From: Ciona intestinalis
Taxonomy: Eukaryota; Chordata; Ascidiacea; Phlebobranchia; Cionidae
NCBI RefSeq assembly: GCF_000224145.3
Contig: NC_020173.2
Coordinates: 5,775,039 to 5,839,038, forward strand
DNA: 64,000 nt
Direction of reading: 5' to 3'
Shown: one piece after another, positions 32,401 to 44,170 of the stretch
Numbering within the stretch: the first letter of the stretch is position 1
Layout: each line of letters opens with the position of its first letter
Notes under the pieces: generated by a model
Databases searched by the model: none
Told to the model about the DNA's origin: nothing
Seen by the model: only the letters and a program-made list of their open reading frames with translations
Position numbers and translations under genes: made by a program

Positions 32401-35400
32401 ACGCACGCAGTGACATTTAATAGAGGAGATTGTCACTCAATATTGGGGCGTACGCAGGGGGAAGCACGTATGTGACTTCGCACGTTTTAAATGATGATTG
32501 ATGCAAAAATTTTCTGAGAAATTTATGTTTTGAATTTAAATCGTGCCCAAATATTCAACGCACGTTTAAAATTAATGGGCACGCGGAAAATTCTAAATTG
32601 CGTTCTCGGAAAACAGACTAAATTACGTTGGGTGTATGACGTACTTCATAGCAATGGAATTTTAATTGCAATCGTTATAACGCGGGCGTTTTGTTTCATA
32701 AACCTTGTGCCGCTTACGAGTTACCACGTATGTGTAACTTTACATTTTTTTCTGTATGGCTTATAGTTTCGACAACCCATTAGTGATCACTGGGTTGGAG
32801 CAGTTTCTGTTAAGTGTCTTGCCCCAGGACACATACGCCCACAATGGTAGCAGCGTCGAGCCTTGAACCCACAACCACTAAGTCACAATGGAGGATCACA
32901 TAACGAGAGTCTCTTTGCTGTGACCTCGTGAAAGCAGTCGAGTTATAAATATCGACCCAGTTTAATTAAAATAACGCTATGAAACAATATAAAGTATGAA
33001 GGGAAGCTTAAGTGTATCGACCTCGGTGTGCTTATCTTTCACAAACCATGGAAATAACATTTAATCAAAGTGGGCGGTTGGTTATAATTTGATAAGCCAT
33101 TGATTTTACTGAAATTAAAACTCAGGCATAGGTGATAGATTGAAACGTCTGGGGGTGAATCGTAAAAGGTTGTTAGAAAGTCATATCAAAAGAATAAACA
33201 TCATATTTAAATGACTTTGGCCAATTTTCTGCAATCAAGTTTTTGAAGACACCTATGTAACTTTAAAGATACCATATACCCTAGCTTGTTATATAGTAGG
33301 CTAGGGTGGGGAAGATGGCACACTATTTCATTCCATTTTCTCGTCCCATTTGGTAGTAAACAAAAAACATTCAAAGAATTATAAAACTATATCCTCACGA
33401 CTCCCATAGACCGTTGTTAACTGTTTAAACACGATAAGGATATTTGTAAATAATGTGCTAAAGGTGTTGCATCTCCCAACTCTATATATCCTAATTATTA
33501 TATCAAAGCGTTTTTTACAGTGGATTGAAATTTAAAACTAAAACTTTTCACCGCAATATTTGCAACAACTTAAGCGGTTGCAAAACACCAGTGTTCTCAA
33601 ATTAAAGTTCGCAACGGTTAGTTAGCTTCTGCAACTAATACAATATTTTTATGTTTTGTGGTTTTACCTTGCGTGGGAACTTGACTTAATTGGCGCAGAA
33701 CCAAAAAGACCAAAAATCATTGTTTTAAAACTCCCAGAACAAGTTTTAGGCGAAATATTAACAGTTTTTATGATATCGGTTTTTTTGGTAGACAATATAT
33801 AGTAGGTTGGGGCAGAGTCCGTATATAAACCTATTTATATACGGACTCTGGGTTGGGGTAAGATGGTCCATGGTTTCTTTTTTTAAACGTCCTTTTTGGT
33901 AGTAAACAAAGAATATTTACAGAATTATATAACCGTATCCTCAACTCTTGTAAATTTTAAAATGTTCCTTAGGCCTCATTATTACCCACCGTATAATTTA
34001 TTTAAAGAAAACTCTGGCGTTCGTGTCGAAAATCAACTTGAAAAATGGGCGAATTTGCCTCGTCGCCGTAAAAGGCTTAATTTGGAAGAAATGCCATGCG
34101 TTTTGAGGTACGCGGTTGAAACGTTCAAGAAACTAGCTTATTCATGTATGCCAATAAACAAGGAAATTGGAAAATGAGATTTATGTGACGCTTGCCTTGT
34201 TGTTGTGTTCAAATACCTGGTTTGTGACGTCACAAACCTGACGAATTTGAGCCATTATGTCGTAACAAGAGTGTCATTTGAAACACGCAACAAGGACTGT
34301 GATTGGCTGGTGGGTTGAGTGTGAGATTGTACGACTCTTGAAAGTCAAACGAGCAAAGTAAACACTGGATGCGTTGGCGGTAAAGACACCAGTTGGACCT
34401 GTATTGGAATGTAGGACCGTAGACCTCGGTTAAACCCATAAAACCCTTTGATTTTTAGGTGAAAAAATAACTTTTGATCAAGGACATTTATCGATTTTCT
34501 AGAAGAATAAAATTCTAAAGAGTAGACATGACCTTTTCATTATCATTTCCTTTCCACGTCGTACTATAATATCAAAACAATATCCCACAGTTGTCACATT
34601 GGGTGATAAACAAAGAATTATAAAACCATATCCTTACGACTTCCATAGATTGTTGTAAAATGTAAAAAACACGACCAGGATATTTAGATATTATGTGATA
34701 AAGTTGTCCCGTCTCCCCCCACGACCATACTACCAAATGGGGACAAAAAAAGATAATGGAAACATAAACTATCTAACCCCAACCTAATATAGTATACAAC
34801 TATAACGAACAGTCTGGTCGATACGCTAGAAAATAAAAGTAATTGCGCAAATATGAAGTCAGTTTTCATTAAACAGGCGGCGTTTTGGAACCATCGACTA
34901 TATGAGGATAAATAATTCATGCACAGAAACAGCAAGCATAAGAACCAACATGCAGACTTGCAAAGCTGGGAATTCAAAGCTGACAACTATTAAGGCTTGG
35001 TTAGGACTCTCGTATTGGAATGTGTTGACTGTTGACACGACCAATGGAATGCCTTTAACAAATACCGTTACCTGGTAGTGAACATGTATTGGGATACCAG
35101 ACAACATAATTACCTATTGGGGCTCTGTAACTCACAAAGTTACATATAGTACTGTGGGATAAAATGGATACTGTTAGCACACAATATCAAATATTGCCTA
35201 ATCGAGTTTTTAACATAAACAACATCATTTTAGAGCTGCGAGAATACCCTACTATGCAATTCGGAAATATGGGATAATATGTGCTGACGGTTTCCATCTT
35301 ATCCCACAATATTAGTAGGCTGTAACACAGCATACACAATGGGATGTATTTAACCAAAGACAGGTGCTTGCTAGCAACGGAAATTGAAAGGCCTAACTCG

Positions 35401-38400
35401 AAATTTCGTAAATGTTATCCAAATAATATAAAAAATGTTATCCAAATAACGAACGAATACGTTGGTATCCTAAAAATATAGGAAAGGCCTTTGAAATGTT
35501 TATGAGTTGTGTCATAAAACTCCGGGTTCGTCTGGTTTACAAACGTTATGAGAATCGACAGTTTCCAACCATACAGGTTCGAGGCTTGTTGCTGCTACTA
35601 TTGTGGGCGTATTTGCAAGACAGTTAACAATGCTCACTTATGGGTAGTCTAAATTTTTAATCGTACAGAAAAACAATCACCTATGAAGTTACATACGTGG
35701 TAACTAAGCGGGCACGAGGTTTATAAAACAATATCCGCGTTATAACGACAGCCATTATCCTGCCACGCGAAGGCAAACTTACACTCAACCATTTCATTCA
35801 ATTATAAAGATCAACAAAATCACTGCATCAATAAAAACCCAATACATATTGAACAGTACAGTCTAGGGCGAACGAATTAAGTGCCAGACCTATGCGGTCA
35901 CCTAAAGGAGCTCTTAACCCTACGAAACCCGTCAATTGAAGGGTCCTACACAACTTATTGCGGTTTCGTTGCCTCCTGTTTGGAGCTGACAACAGGATTG
36001 AGGCCAACTACTTTAATTAGATCATTTCATGTCGAGTGCTGATGTGTTATGGCTGGGTTTAATGCTGTTATGTTCATAATCATGTAGCATTTAGCTATAT
36101 ACCTGATGCTCCAACAAAGATACAGCCTATATGTGTGCTATTTTAGGGGGATATTTCACACTGCACTAATTGTGGGGTAAGATAGGATACCGTTAGTACA
36201 CTAATATCTCATATTTCCTTATCTTGTTTTCAACAATTAACAACGCTCTTTTAAAGTTGTGAGAATGTGGTTATTTAAGCTTTTTAAATGTAAATGTTCT
36301 TTGTTCACTACCAAATGGGACGACAAAAGAGAATGAAAACGTGTACCATCTTACCCCAACCTACCATATATATTAAAATGCTTACAAACTTAATATTCGA
36401 GCTAAAAAAAACTAATTCTGATGAACAGTAACCCATAAATACCATAATGTTGCGCAACCTTAAACCAGGGCTGTTATCACGATAGGTCTTGTTGATTTAT
36501 CCCACCTAAGGATCGAAGGTAATTGGATTTCCAGGTCTCTATATTATCATAACGGTGGCTTGGGCGCCAGAGTGACTGCCGTTGGCCGTATGCTCATTAC
36601 ATTTGCTCTCAATACAGATATATAGCAACAGGTATGCTGATGTATACGTGTGATAGCGAATCCTATTACTACGGCAGACGCCTACCTAATTGGTGGTAAC
36701 CAGAGATACAGGAATAGTGCTGATGAGTAGAATAAATATTAAATATACTTCAATCCTCGTGTGGCAGGGCAACGACAGTCGCTATAACGGTTTCATACAC
36801 ATCATTCTCACTTACGAGTTACCACGTATATATTTAACTTATTTATCCTCGCGTAGCGTGGCGACGACAGTCGTTATAACACGGGTGTTCTGTTTCATAC
36901 ACCTCATGGCTCATGCCCGCTTACAAGTTATCACGTATATATAAATATAACGTATTTATCCTTGCATGGCGGGGCAACGACAGACGTTATAACACGGGAG
37001 TTCTGTTTCGTACTTATGACATAATTGTTGTCATTTCAAAACCGTCTTTAGTGATTTTGGAAGCCCCCTTTGGTAGTAAACAAAGAACATTCGAAGAAAT
37101 ATAAAACCGTATCCTCACGATTCCCATAGACCGTTGTTAATTGTTTAAAACACGAACCGGTTATTTGGAGATTATGTGCTAAAGGTGTAAAAATTTGGTG
37201 CCACATTTCAAAACAAAATCGTATCCTCTAAACTTGATAACAACTGTTTACCTGTTAACGTTACACGAACCAGCGTGAAACCGCAAAAATGCGGTTTCGC
37301 ACTTCAATTACTATGCAGACTATACCAGGTGCTACCGATTATGGAGCTGCCGTTGGATGTTATCTATAATTACAAGCGCAGGCGAGTTCACACCAGAGCA
37401 AATTGAAAATAGCATCAAACATGAAATACCGACGCAGCCAACTTATTGCTTTTGAGGTTTCAAAGCATGATGTGCCTTTTTTATTCTATATGGGTGAAAT
37501 ACTTTGAATTCAGGCCATGTTTAGCCAAAAACCCCAACATTCAGACTGTATAAGTATAATACATGTAACTTATTAATCCTCGCATGGAAACGGCATAGTG
37601 TCTGCTTACCAGTTACCAATAAATGCATTTGATATTTAAGATTATTTATAAAATACACAAGTATAGAGATGAATATAATAGAAATAATATAATAGGTTGC
37701 CATTTTTATACGATCAAAAACTCCTAACCGAAGCGTAACAAGGCGCTTTGATTGGTTATAAAAGGAATGTCTGCGTACTTTGGCTAACAAGAACTAAACC
37801 TGGTAATAAAAGGATTGGTAATAAAAGGGAATGTCTTCGTATTTTTGGTATGGGCTAGCAAGAACTAAACCGTAGTCACGTCTTTGTTAACATACGATTA
37901 CATCATCCATAAATCATTCCGCATGCGCTACCGTATCCATCTTACACACAAATCGTATAAAGCCAAATTCTTAGCGCCATATCTCAACATGACACTTAAA
38001 TACATCTAATGTTTAATCTGACGCGCCCGTGTTTGCATTACTCCAAACTCTCAGAGGACAAAGTCGAGATGCTGCCAAGTAAGCGATGACGTCTTTGCGA
38101 GACATGCCACGTTACTAGGCAACGGGAAAAGATAAAAACAAACAAGAATTGCAACGATTGCTTCTTGACGCGGTTTACAGTTTAGACGAACCGAACTCGA
38201 CTCGGTAATACTATCACTATGTTTATCGTGTTTTGTTAACGGTTCTAGTACACGGTACTGTACGGTAAAATGAATACCGTTAGCGTTAGCACATAATATT
38301 CCACATTTTCTTAGTGTGTTTTTAACAATTAATGACAATATTTTAGAGTCGTGAGGATACGGTTCCATATATATTTGTAAATATTATTTACTACCAAATG

Positions 38401-40008
38401 GCAAAGTTGTTTTACTCAAGGATAGAGTAACCAAAGTCACATTTACATTTTATATAAACTTACAGATTACATAACCGTTTTTAACTTAGCACAAAGTAAC
38501 CAACATCAAACTAGAGTGACATCGCATTGGCTTATCTTGGCCTGACATCGGTCAGATTAATGCCATGTTTGTTTTACTGGGAAGTGACAGAGATGGTTAC
38601 ACGTCTGTGCGACTTCCCTTTCGTTGGCGAGCCAGCGTTTAACAATTACGAAGGGCACATTAGGGATGTGTCCAGTTATCAAAACTATAAATAGTTTTAA
38701 TCTGTTTCAGGGAAATATAGGACTCAAATCTTAACAACATAATATAAAAAATGAGCGTTCATCTAGGATCGAAGGAGGCAATGACGTATTATAGCAATGT
38801 AACGTATAGTTTTCAATACTAATTCACTCTGTTGTTTTACCCAAATATACGCTTCTACTCCAACCGCAATAACAGTCAATCCAAATTTAAACGTTGCAAT
38901 TCCACAACTAAGCATGAATTGTGTTAAAATGTAAACGCAGCTAAAATGAGTGGCCTAGTTTGACATATTGTCATATACAGTCAGCACAACATTATGCGTT
39001 CCCAAACCATCCCTATTAGATTTGAATGCAATTTCAAGTTTAAACGTTAAAATCTTACTACAACTCATAAACGAACGACCTAGTTTCGCATACTTTTCTA
39101 AGCCGTTGGCCACAACACACACTAATGGTCACTTAGTTTCGTTGCTCCTTCACCAAACTATCAATTGTATTCCGTAGTTAGGTTAGAAACACATTTAAAC
39201 AACTAAGAAATGTATTTAAGTTGATGTGACAACTCTGGCTCAAATCACAAGTTCCATACTGTAGGACCTCACCCATATATAACTCAGTAAGAATTATGGG
39301 CTAACTTTGGCGTATTAATCAATATACAGAACAGCGGCGACTTCAGTTTTAGTTACACTATATATAGTAGGGTTGGGGTAGATGGGACACCTTTAACACA
39401 TAATATCCAAATATTCTAATCGTGTTTAAAACAATTAATAACGGTATATGGGAGTTGTAAAGATACGGTTTCATAATTCTGTAAATGTTTTTTGTTTACT
39501 ACCAAATGAGACGAGAAATTAGAATTAAAAGGTGTCCCATCTCCCCCCACCCTACTATACACGATCTAGAACAAGCAACCACTAACTAACTTACCATTTC
39601 ATGTAGTAGATACTGCAGTTTAAGAGCCATGTCTGATTTATCTTTCCTTGGTGAGAAATCCTCAGATTTCTTGTTATTCCCGTTCGTATTTGCAAGCGCG
39701 ACAGATGCTGGTACTACACGTATCACTCTGGGTGTTTTGGCCGCTTGTTTTGCCAAGCTTTCTTTGAATATTTTCGAACAACTTTCAATACTATCTCCTG
39801 CTTCTTTGCAAAGACACCCCGGTACTTTAGTTCCAAGTTTTGCGTTCAAATGGCCATACATGTCCATAGTGTCGGTCTCCATCTCGTCTGAGGATGACTT
39901 CCTGCGGGAATGCGAGCTCTCCTCGCCCGCGGAATAGCTCTCCGAATCCCCGATGGCGCTATCGTTATCGCATTTATTCTGCAACTCGCTTTCTTTCTCT
40001 TTCCACAT
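29499..40008 (-). CDS. LURAP1/FAM89-like leucine-rich adaptor protein, 544 aa
   Basis: Three exons, 39595-40008, 30463-30935 and 29499-30246, join in phase to 1635 nt. The exon 1/2 junction completes a leucine-rich helix at about 128-173: LQYLLHEMKKLRELDREILH, then FLRVNDTVDEVKWLMDERE. This pattern (leucine heptads, LD, then N-x-x-I/V-x-x-x-KWL) resembles the core of vertebrate LURAP1 and FAM89 adaptors, which bind MRCK/MYO18A or LIMK-type partners in actomyosin control. The C-terminus is VYSWIQSQDDVTYL; TYL fits a class I PDZ ligand, as in those families. Also seen: PPPY WW ligand at 283-286, Ser-rich tracts, and five TH-N-G-Q-type seven-residue repeats at about 439-472. No signal peptide or membrane segment. 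It is more than twice the vertebrate length. Family call is from memory of the motif, so moderate. Confidence 0.6.
30372..30466 (-). repeat. tRNA-derived SINE head at the exon 2 donor of the LURAP1-like gene
   Basis: On the minus strand the sequence just past the splice site reads GTTGGTAGCATTAGTGTAGA, then ACGGGTTCGAGGCTCGATGC and TGCCACCACTAT. The B box GGTTCGAGGCTC and the CTGCCACC phrase match the SINE head seen at 51484. The intron's first bases, GTTGGT, are the edge of this insert or next to it. Confidence 0.5.
31000..31170 (+). repeat. SINE-tail repeat
   Basis: ACAGTCGTTATAACATGGGTG, TTCTGTTTCATACACTCGTG and GAGTTACCATGTAACTTTGTG, continuing to GGCCAATTTAGACAAACCATT of the SINE core. 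Confidence 0.6.
31550..31712. mobile_element. MITE fragment, family A-related
   Basis: A shortened copy: AAGATGGTCCATGTTTTATTT at one end, then CGACTCTCGTTGTTAATTG, GATATTATGTGCTAATGGTA and TCCATCTTACCACACAG at the other. Middle and parts of both arms are lost. Confidence 0.5.
32645..32885 (-). repeat. tRNA-derived SINE, mostly complete, reverse orientation
   Basis: Read on the plus strand: tail (AATCGTTATAACGCGGGCG to GAGTTACCACGTATG), then ACCCATTAGTGATCACTGGG, TTGGAGCAGTTTCTGTTAAG, TGTCTTGCCCCAGGACACA, CCCACAATGGTAGCAGCGTC and GAGCCTTGAACCCACAACC (inverse of the B box). This copy shows tail, core and head in a row. Confidence 0.65.
33290..33489. mobile_element. MITE, family A (opposite orientation)
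   Basis: TATAGTAGGCTAGGGTGGGG to GTTGCATCTCCCAACTCTAT; interior CCCATTTGGTAGTAAACAAA and CGACTCCCATAGACCGTTG. Confidence 0.75.
33797..33960. mobile_element. Truncated family A MITE carrying a nested 38-bp palindrome
   Basis: TATATAGTAGGTTGGGG is split by the micro-element, then GGTTGGGGTAAGATGGTCCA continues the MITE end and the interior TTTTGGTAGTAAACAAAGAA. The other end is missing. The order of events is clear: MITE first, palindrome second. Confidence 0.75.
33813..33850. mobile_element. 38-bp perfect palindromic micro-element with 8-bp target duplication
   Basis: CAGAGTCCGTATATAAA, a 4-base spacer CCTA, and the exact inverse TTTATATACGGACTCTG. Both sides carry GGTTGGGG (33805-33812 and 33851-33858). 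It is inserted in a MITE end whose normal sequence elsewhere contains a single GGTTGGGG, so the duplication is real. Confidence 0.88.
33962..34177 (+). other. Isolated 71-codon open frame, no recognised family
   Basis: ATG at 33962 opens a charged frame (LEKWANLPRRRKRLNLEEM and CVLRYAVETFKKLAYS are typical stretches) ending TGA at 34177. Codon use looks more gene-like than surrounding noise. It lies inside an intron of the opposite-strand gene, right after a MITE. It may be a fragment of a retro-copied gene, an unrecognised exon, or chance. Confidence 0.2.
35145..35314. mobile_element. MITE, family A-related (shortened)
   Basis: TATAGTACTGTGGGATAAAAT to TTCCATCTTATCCCACAATA with a shortened interior. 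The arms carry TGGATACTGTTAGCAC in place of GGGACACCTTTAGCAC, a variant shared with copies at 36170, 38257 and 46430, so there appears to be a subfamily. Confidence 0.65.
36168..36368. mobile_element. MITE, family A, GGATACCGTTAG subfamily
   Basis: ATTGTGGGGTAAGATAGGATA at the left, ACCATCTTACCCCAACCTACC at the right, interior CTACCAAATGGGACGACAAAA. Confidence 0.7.
36755..37190 (+). repeat. Three tandem SINE-tail repeats followed by half a MITE
   Basis: Tail copies at about 36755-36835, 36836-36940 and 36945-37018 follow head to tail. From 37065 the sequence is the right half of family A (CCCTTTGGTAGTAAACAAAG, CGATTCCCATAGACCGTTG, TTATGTGCTAAAGGTG). Repeated tails without heads recur elsewhere in the window. 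Confidence 0.65.
39361..39559. mobile_element. MITE, family A
   Basis: TATATAGTAGGGTTGGGGTAG to TCCCCCCACCCTACTATA, full length. Its edge is only 34 bp inside the intron from the donor of exon 1 of the LURAP1-like gene. Confidence 0.8.
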
Positions 40009-41061
40009 GGTTGGCTACAAGTTTATAACCTAACTTGTACAGCACAAACCTGAAACACAAAACCAAGATCCATAAATCTATTTTACGGTCAGCAACACCC
40101 ATATACCGCTAACTCATGCTAGTTCTTATTCCGTTTCTAATGAATAGGAAATCGTGTCTGGCAGTGTGAGAGACAGAGCGTAACTGAGCTCGTAAATACG
40201 TCATACACACGCCCTTTTTCTCCCTCGCGAGTTTTGTTTCTTTCTTTATCTCCCTCTCACTCTCGAGTTTTCGCTCTAGATACGCGCTGGCGTGGGCGCA
40301 GCAACGTTTTTACGACGCTTCGCCGCGGTAGTTAAATTGCTGTGAATTAAGAAAAAGTAAAACACACACCGAAATCTATTCCACAAACTAGACTAATTCA
40401 ACAAGTAAATAAACGCCTTTATACTGATGCTTTTTCTCATACTTTTTAGTATTTTACCGACTGTCATTTTCCTGCTAATCCCTTCTCTTCGTTGTTTAAT
40501 TAATATAATCTTCGCTACTGTATTCGAGGAAACAAATAAAACGTTACACAATTTAACCATTTTTCTTACTGAAGAACCTTTAACGCGCACCCACATATAA
40601 CACCAAACAGAACACCCGTGTTATAACGACTATCGTTGCCCTACCGCGCAAGATAAGTAAGCTACAATCGCACCTACAGTAGCACTACCCTCAAAGCGCC
40701 AAAACTTATGAAAAAAATGTTGTTACACTTGGTGTGAGTCAAACGATCCAGACGGTTTATTACTCGCTTGGAGACTTCAAAAACGTCAAAGGATTTTCTC
40801 CTAAACCGACTTCACCCAAAACATGGGGAACCATCTCCATCTAAAGCGGAACTGACGTCATAGTCCTTTACACGCCAAATCCATTAACCAGCCCGGAACG
40901 ACCGATAGTGACGTCATAATTCATCTACCACGCGACGCTCCAGCGATTCGACGAAGTAGAGCGAAGAATATTCGATTATAAGAGTTGATTGAATTATATA
41001 GAACTGTGGACTAGGGAAGTCGCTCTGTGGTTTGAAACACTAAAAGCATCTTCTGAGACGT

Positions 41062-41215
41062 CCCATTTGGTAATAAACAAAGAATATTTACAGAATTAAA
41101 CAACCGTATCTTTATGACTCCAAAAGAACGTTGTTAATTTTTAAAAACACGATTAGGAAATATGGGATATTATATGCTAACGGTATCCATCTTACCCCAC
41201 AGTATTACACACGCA
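41062..41215. mobile_element. MITE fragment, family A-related
   Basis: CCCATTTGGTAATAAACAAAG, then CTAACGGTATCCATCTTACC and CCACAGTATTA: a copy of the GGATACCGTTAG subfamily lacking its left arm. Confidence 0.6.
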
Positions 41216-41232
41216 ATTATATAGTCTTATAT

Positions 41233-41465
41233 ACAGTAGGGTGGGGGAAGATGGGACACCTTTTGCACATAATATCCAGATATCCTTATCGTGTTTTAAA
41301 CAATTAATAACGGTCCATGGGAGTCGTGAGGATACAGTTTTATAATTCTTTGAATGATTTTTGTTTACTACCAAATGGAAAGAGAAAACTAAACGTATTT
41401 ACTACTAAATGGGACGAGAAAATAGAGTTAAAAAGTGTCCCATCTTCCCCCATCCTACTGTATAT
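41233..41465. mobile_element. MITE, family A, with internal duplication
   Basis: TACAGTAGGGTGGGGGAAGAT to CATCTTCCCCCATCCTACTG. The segment TTTACTACCAAATGG plus AGAGAAAA is present twice (about 41365 and 41398), which makes this copy ~35 bp longer than usual. Confidence 0.75.
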
Positions 41466-41555
41466 CTAAATTAATACTTCCTAAACTCCCTTCTAAGTTC
41501 ACACAAGTTTGCCTTGCAATAATCCCCTATATTAAACACCGTCATTCAAACGATG

Positions 41556-41756
41556 TATATAGTAGGGCGGGGGAAGATGGGACACCTTTAACACATAATT
41601 TCCAAAGAGCCTGATCGTGTTTTAAAGAATTAACAACGGTCTGTGGAAGTCGTAAGGATACGGTTTCATAATTCATTGAACGTTCTTTGTTTACTACCAA
41701 ATGGAAAGAGAAAACAAAATGAAAAGGTGTCCCATCTTCCCCCACCCTACTATATT
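41556..41756. mobile_element. MITE, family A
   Basis: TATAGTAGGGCGGGGGAAGAT to CATCTTCCCCCACCCTACTA followed by TATT; ends are near-perfect inverses, interior complete. It is highly similar to the copy at 23336, so this subgroup may be young. Confidence 0.85.
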
Positions 41757-42649
41757 CTATAATCTATATGACCCCGTGACCGACCAATATATTCATTCAT
41801 GAATGTCGTAGCAAAAGGCCACGAACGCCGTGCTGGAACGTCGTTTATTGTTGACTTTTTGTTTCGACTTCGCGCGACATGCGGTCGCCTTTGTCCTACT
41901 AAATAGAATCGTCGTCCAGCCACGCCGCTACCCGCTGTACATACAAACTGTTCCTTTAGAAATCGAGCGAGATGGGACGATAGATAAAGATGACGTCATC
42001 GGAATGACGTAACTATTATTACGTCATCAACACGCGAAACAATAATCACACGTCGGAAAAAGATCCGGCTGACAATTTAACACGTTTTAACAAAATCAAA
42101 ATCATTGAGTGATTAAATCCAAGTTCTTCTATTTTAGCGACAGTCGTTTTTTTGTTGCTATAATTTCCCTTTCTTCGTTGTTTTATTTAATTTGATTTTC
42201 ACTGCTATATCCAAATGAATAAATTTATGTTATATACTCTCATATAGCGGAAATAGACTGCGTACTCGCACACCCCTATTACCTGGTGTTACATTCCAAA
42301 CTAGCACATGAATAATTGACCCTTATCTCTACCGCAATTTATGAAAACATGAAAGAAATATCAGTTTAACCAAATTGTTTCGACCTGGCTTGATCCATAA
42401 GCTACAGAGTTAAATGTAATGTATAGAAGGGTGGGGTAAGATGGATACTGATGTTAGCACATAATATCCCATATTTCCTAATCATTTTTCACTAACAAAC
42501 AAAATTCATTGTCAGCTACACCTTGTACTAAAATAGCTTCTGTACATCAATCTTCATAACCAGACCTTCACTATAACGACTATATATTGCTTCCTGAGTG
42601 TTGGGGTAACATGCCTCGCTGTGGGACCTTACCCATATAGAATAGAATG

Positions 42650-42843
42650 TACATACAGTAAGATGGGACACTTTTTAACTCTATTTTCTCGTCCCATTTA
42701 GTAGTAAACAAAGAACATTCAAAGAAATATGAAACTATGTCCTCATGACTCTCATAGATCGTTGTTAATTGTTTAAAAGACGAACAGAATATCTGGATAG
42801 TATATGCTAAAGGTGTCCCATCTTCCCCAATCCTAATATATAC
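42650..42843. mobile_element. MITE, family A (opposite orientation), next to family C unit
   Basis: ACAGTAAGATGGGACACTTTT to CCCATCTTCCCCAATCCTAA. It is inserted inside a 97-bp repeat unit: TAGAATAGAATGTACATACA is on the left and TATACAATGTTGGGGTAATG on the right. Confidence 0.7.
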
Positions 42844-43139
42844 AATGTTGGGGTAATGGGCCAACTCCTACCTAAATCCCAAGTCCTCGACATGAATCTC
42901 ACCCTTATAGAATAAACTATACCACAACAATATACAACAGTAACTTATTCCATACACTTTCTTTATATAAAGGTCCTCCCATGTTAATAGCATGGAATGC
43001 ATCAGCCTAACTAAGTAACGCCCGCACTCAAAGTGCTTGGCAAATAAACGATCCCATTTAACGAGATGTTAAACGCAGGTGGCTGAAGTGAAATTAAACA
43101 AAGCCCAAAGTAGGTTATAACATAAAGTGCTCTAAATAC

Positions 43140-43365
43140 TAAACATTATAAAGTACTGGACACTGTTAGAATATAATATCCCATGTTTCCTATAATAGTG
43201 TTTTTACAAATCAACAACGCTGTTTAAAGTCGTGTGGATACGGTTATATAATTCTGTAAATATTATTAGGTTGTTACAAATGAGACGATAATGGAGAATG
43301 AAACCATTTTACCCCAATTTACCGATAATGGAGAATGTACCATTTTACCCCAATTTACAATAAAA
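43140..43365. mobile_element. Decayed family A MITE with duplicated end
   Basis: AGTACTGGACACTGTTAGAAT to ACCATTTTACCCCAATTTAC; the last ~30 bp (CGATAATGGAGAATG, then TTTTACCCCAATTTAC) are present twice. Confidence 0.55.
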
Positions 43366-43659
43366 GAAATTTAGCTTTTTGGCGAAAACACATCTGGCGA
43401 AAAGCGCTTATAGCCAACATGTTTTGCTCATTAATAATTAAAACGTAAACATAGAAATACTTTACTTTTAGGCGCCTTAACGTGTATTCAAAATAACTTC
43501 TCCCAATTAAAAACCTTTTCGGAATTTGAGTTTTTCTACAACATATATAACTGCTATATAAGTTGTATAACTATACGTTTCTATATTAACACGAAAAGTA
43601 AATCTTGGCGATTGAAATTGTTTTACCGCTGGAATTTCTACAGTTCCTTGTTTACGCTG

Positions 43660-44170
43660 AATAGGAACTCACCCTTACAGAATAGAATGTGCATATACAA
43701 TGTTGGGGTAATGGGCCAATTCTGGTCTAAATCCCAGGTCCCATGGCGTGCCTCATTGTAGGACCTCACCCATATAGAATAGAATGTGCATATACAATGC
43801 TGGGGAAATGGGTTAACTCTGGTCTAAATCCCAGGTCCCATGGCATGCCTCACTGTAGAACCTCACCCATATAAAATAGAATGTGCATATACAATGTTTG
43901 GGTAATGGGTCAACTCTAGCCTAAATCTCAGGTCTCATGGCATACATCACTGTAGGACCTCACCCATATAGAATAGAATGTGCATATACAATGCTGGGGA
44001 AATGGGTTAACTCTGGCCTAAATCTCAGGTCTCGTGGCATACATCACTGTAGGACCTCACCCATATAAAATAGAATGTGCATATACAATGCTGGGGAAAT
44101 GGGTAAACTCTGGTCTAAATTTCAAGCCCATTGCGTGCCATACCGTTTGACCTCACCCACGTAGAATAGA
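43660..44170. repeat. 97-bp tandem array, about five units (family C)
   Basis: Units start GTTGGGGTAATGGG or GCTGGGGAAATGGG at 43702, 43800, 43896, 43993 and 44090. Each continues AACTCTGGTCTAAATCCCAG, GTCCCATGGCATGCC, CACTGTAGGACCTCACCCAT, AGAATAGAATGTGCATATAC. Single units of the same sequence lie near 5.3-5.8, 42.6, 54.6, 58.3, 62.4 and 63.2 kb. Confidence 0.92.

Larger units (their letters stand above)
30936..39594 (-). other. 8.7-kb first-listed large intron of the LURAP1-like gene
   Basis: The intron holds many family A MITEs (33290, 33797, 34565, 35145, 36170, 37065, 38257, 39361), SINE tails (31000, 32645, 35685, 36755-37015), a 38-bp palindromic micro-element and one plus-strand open frame of 71 codons at 33962-34177. 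No exon of a second gene was found. Confidence 0.6.
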
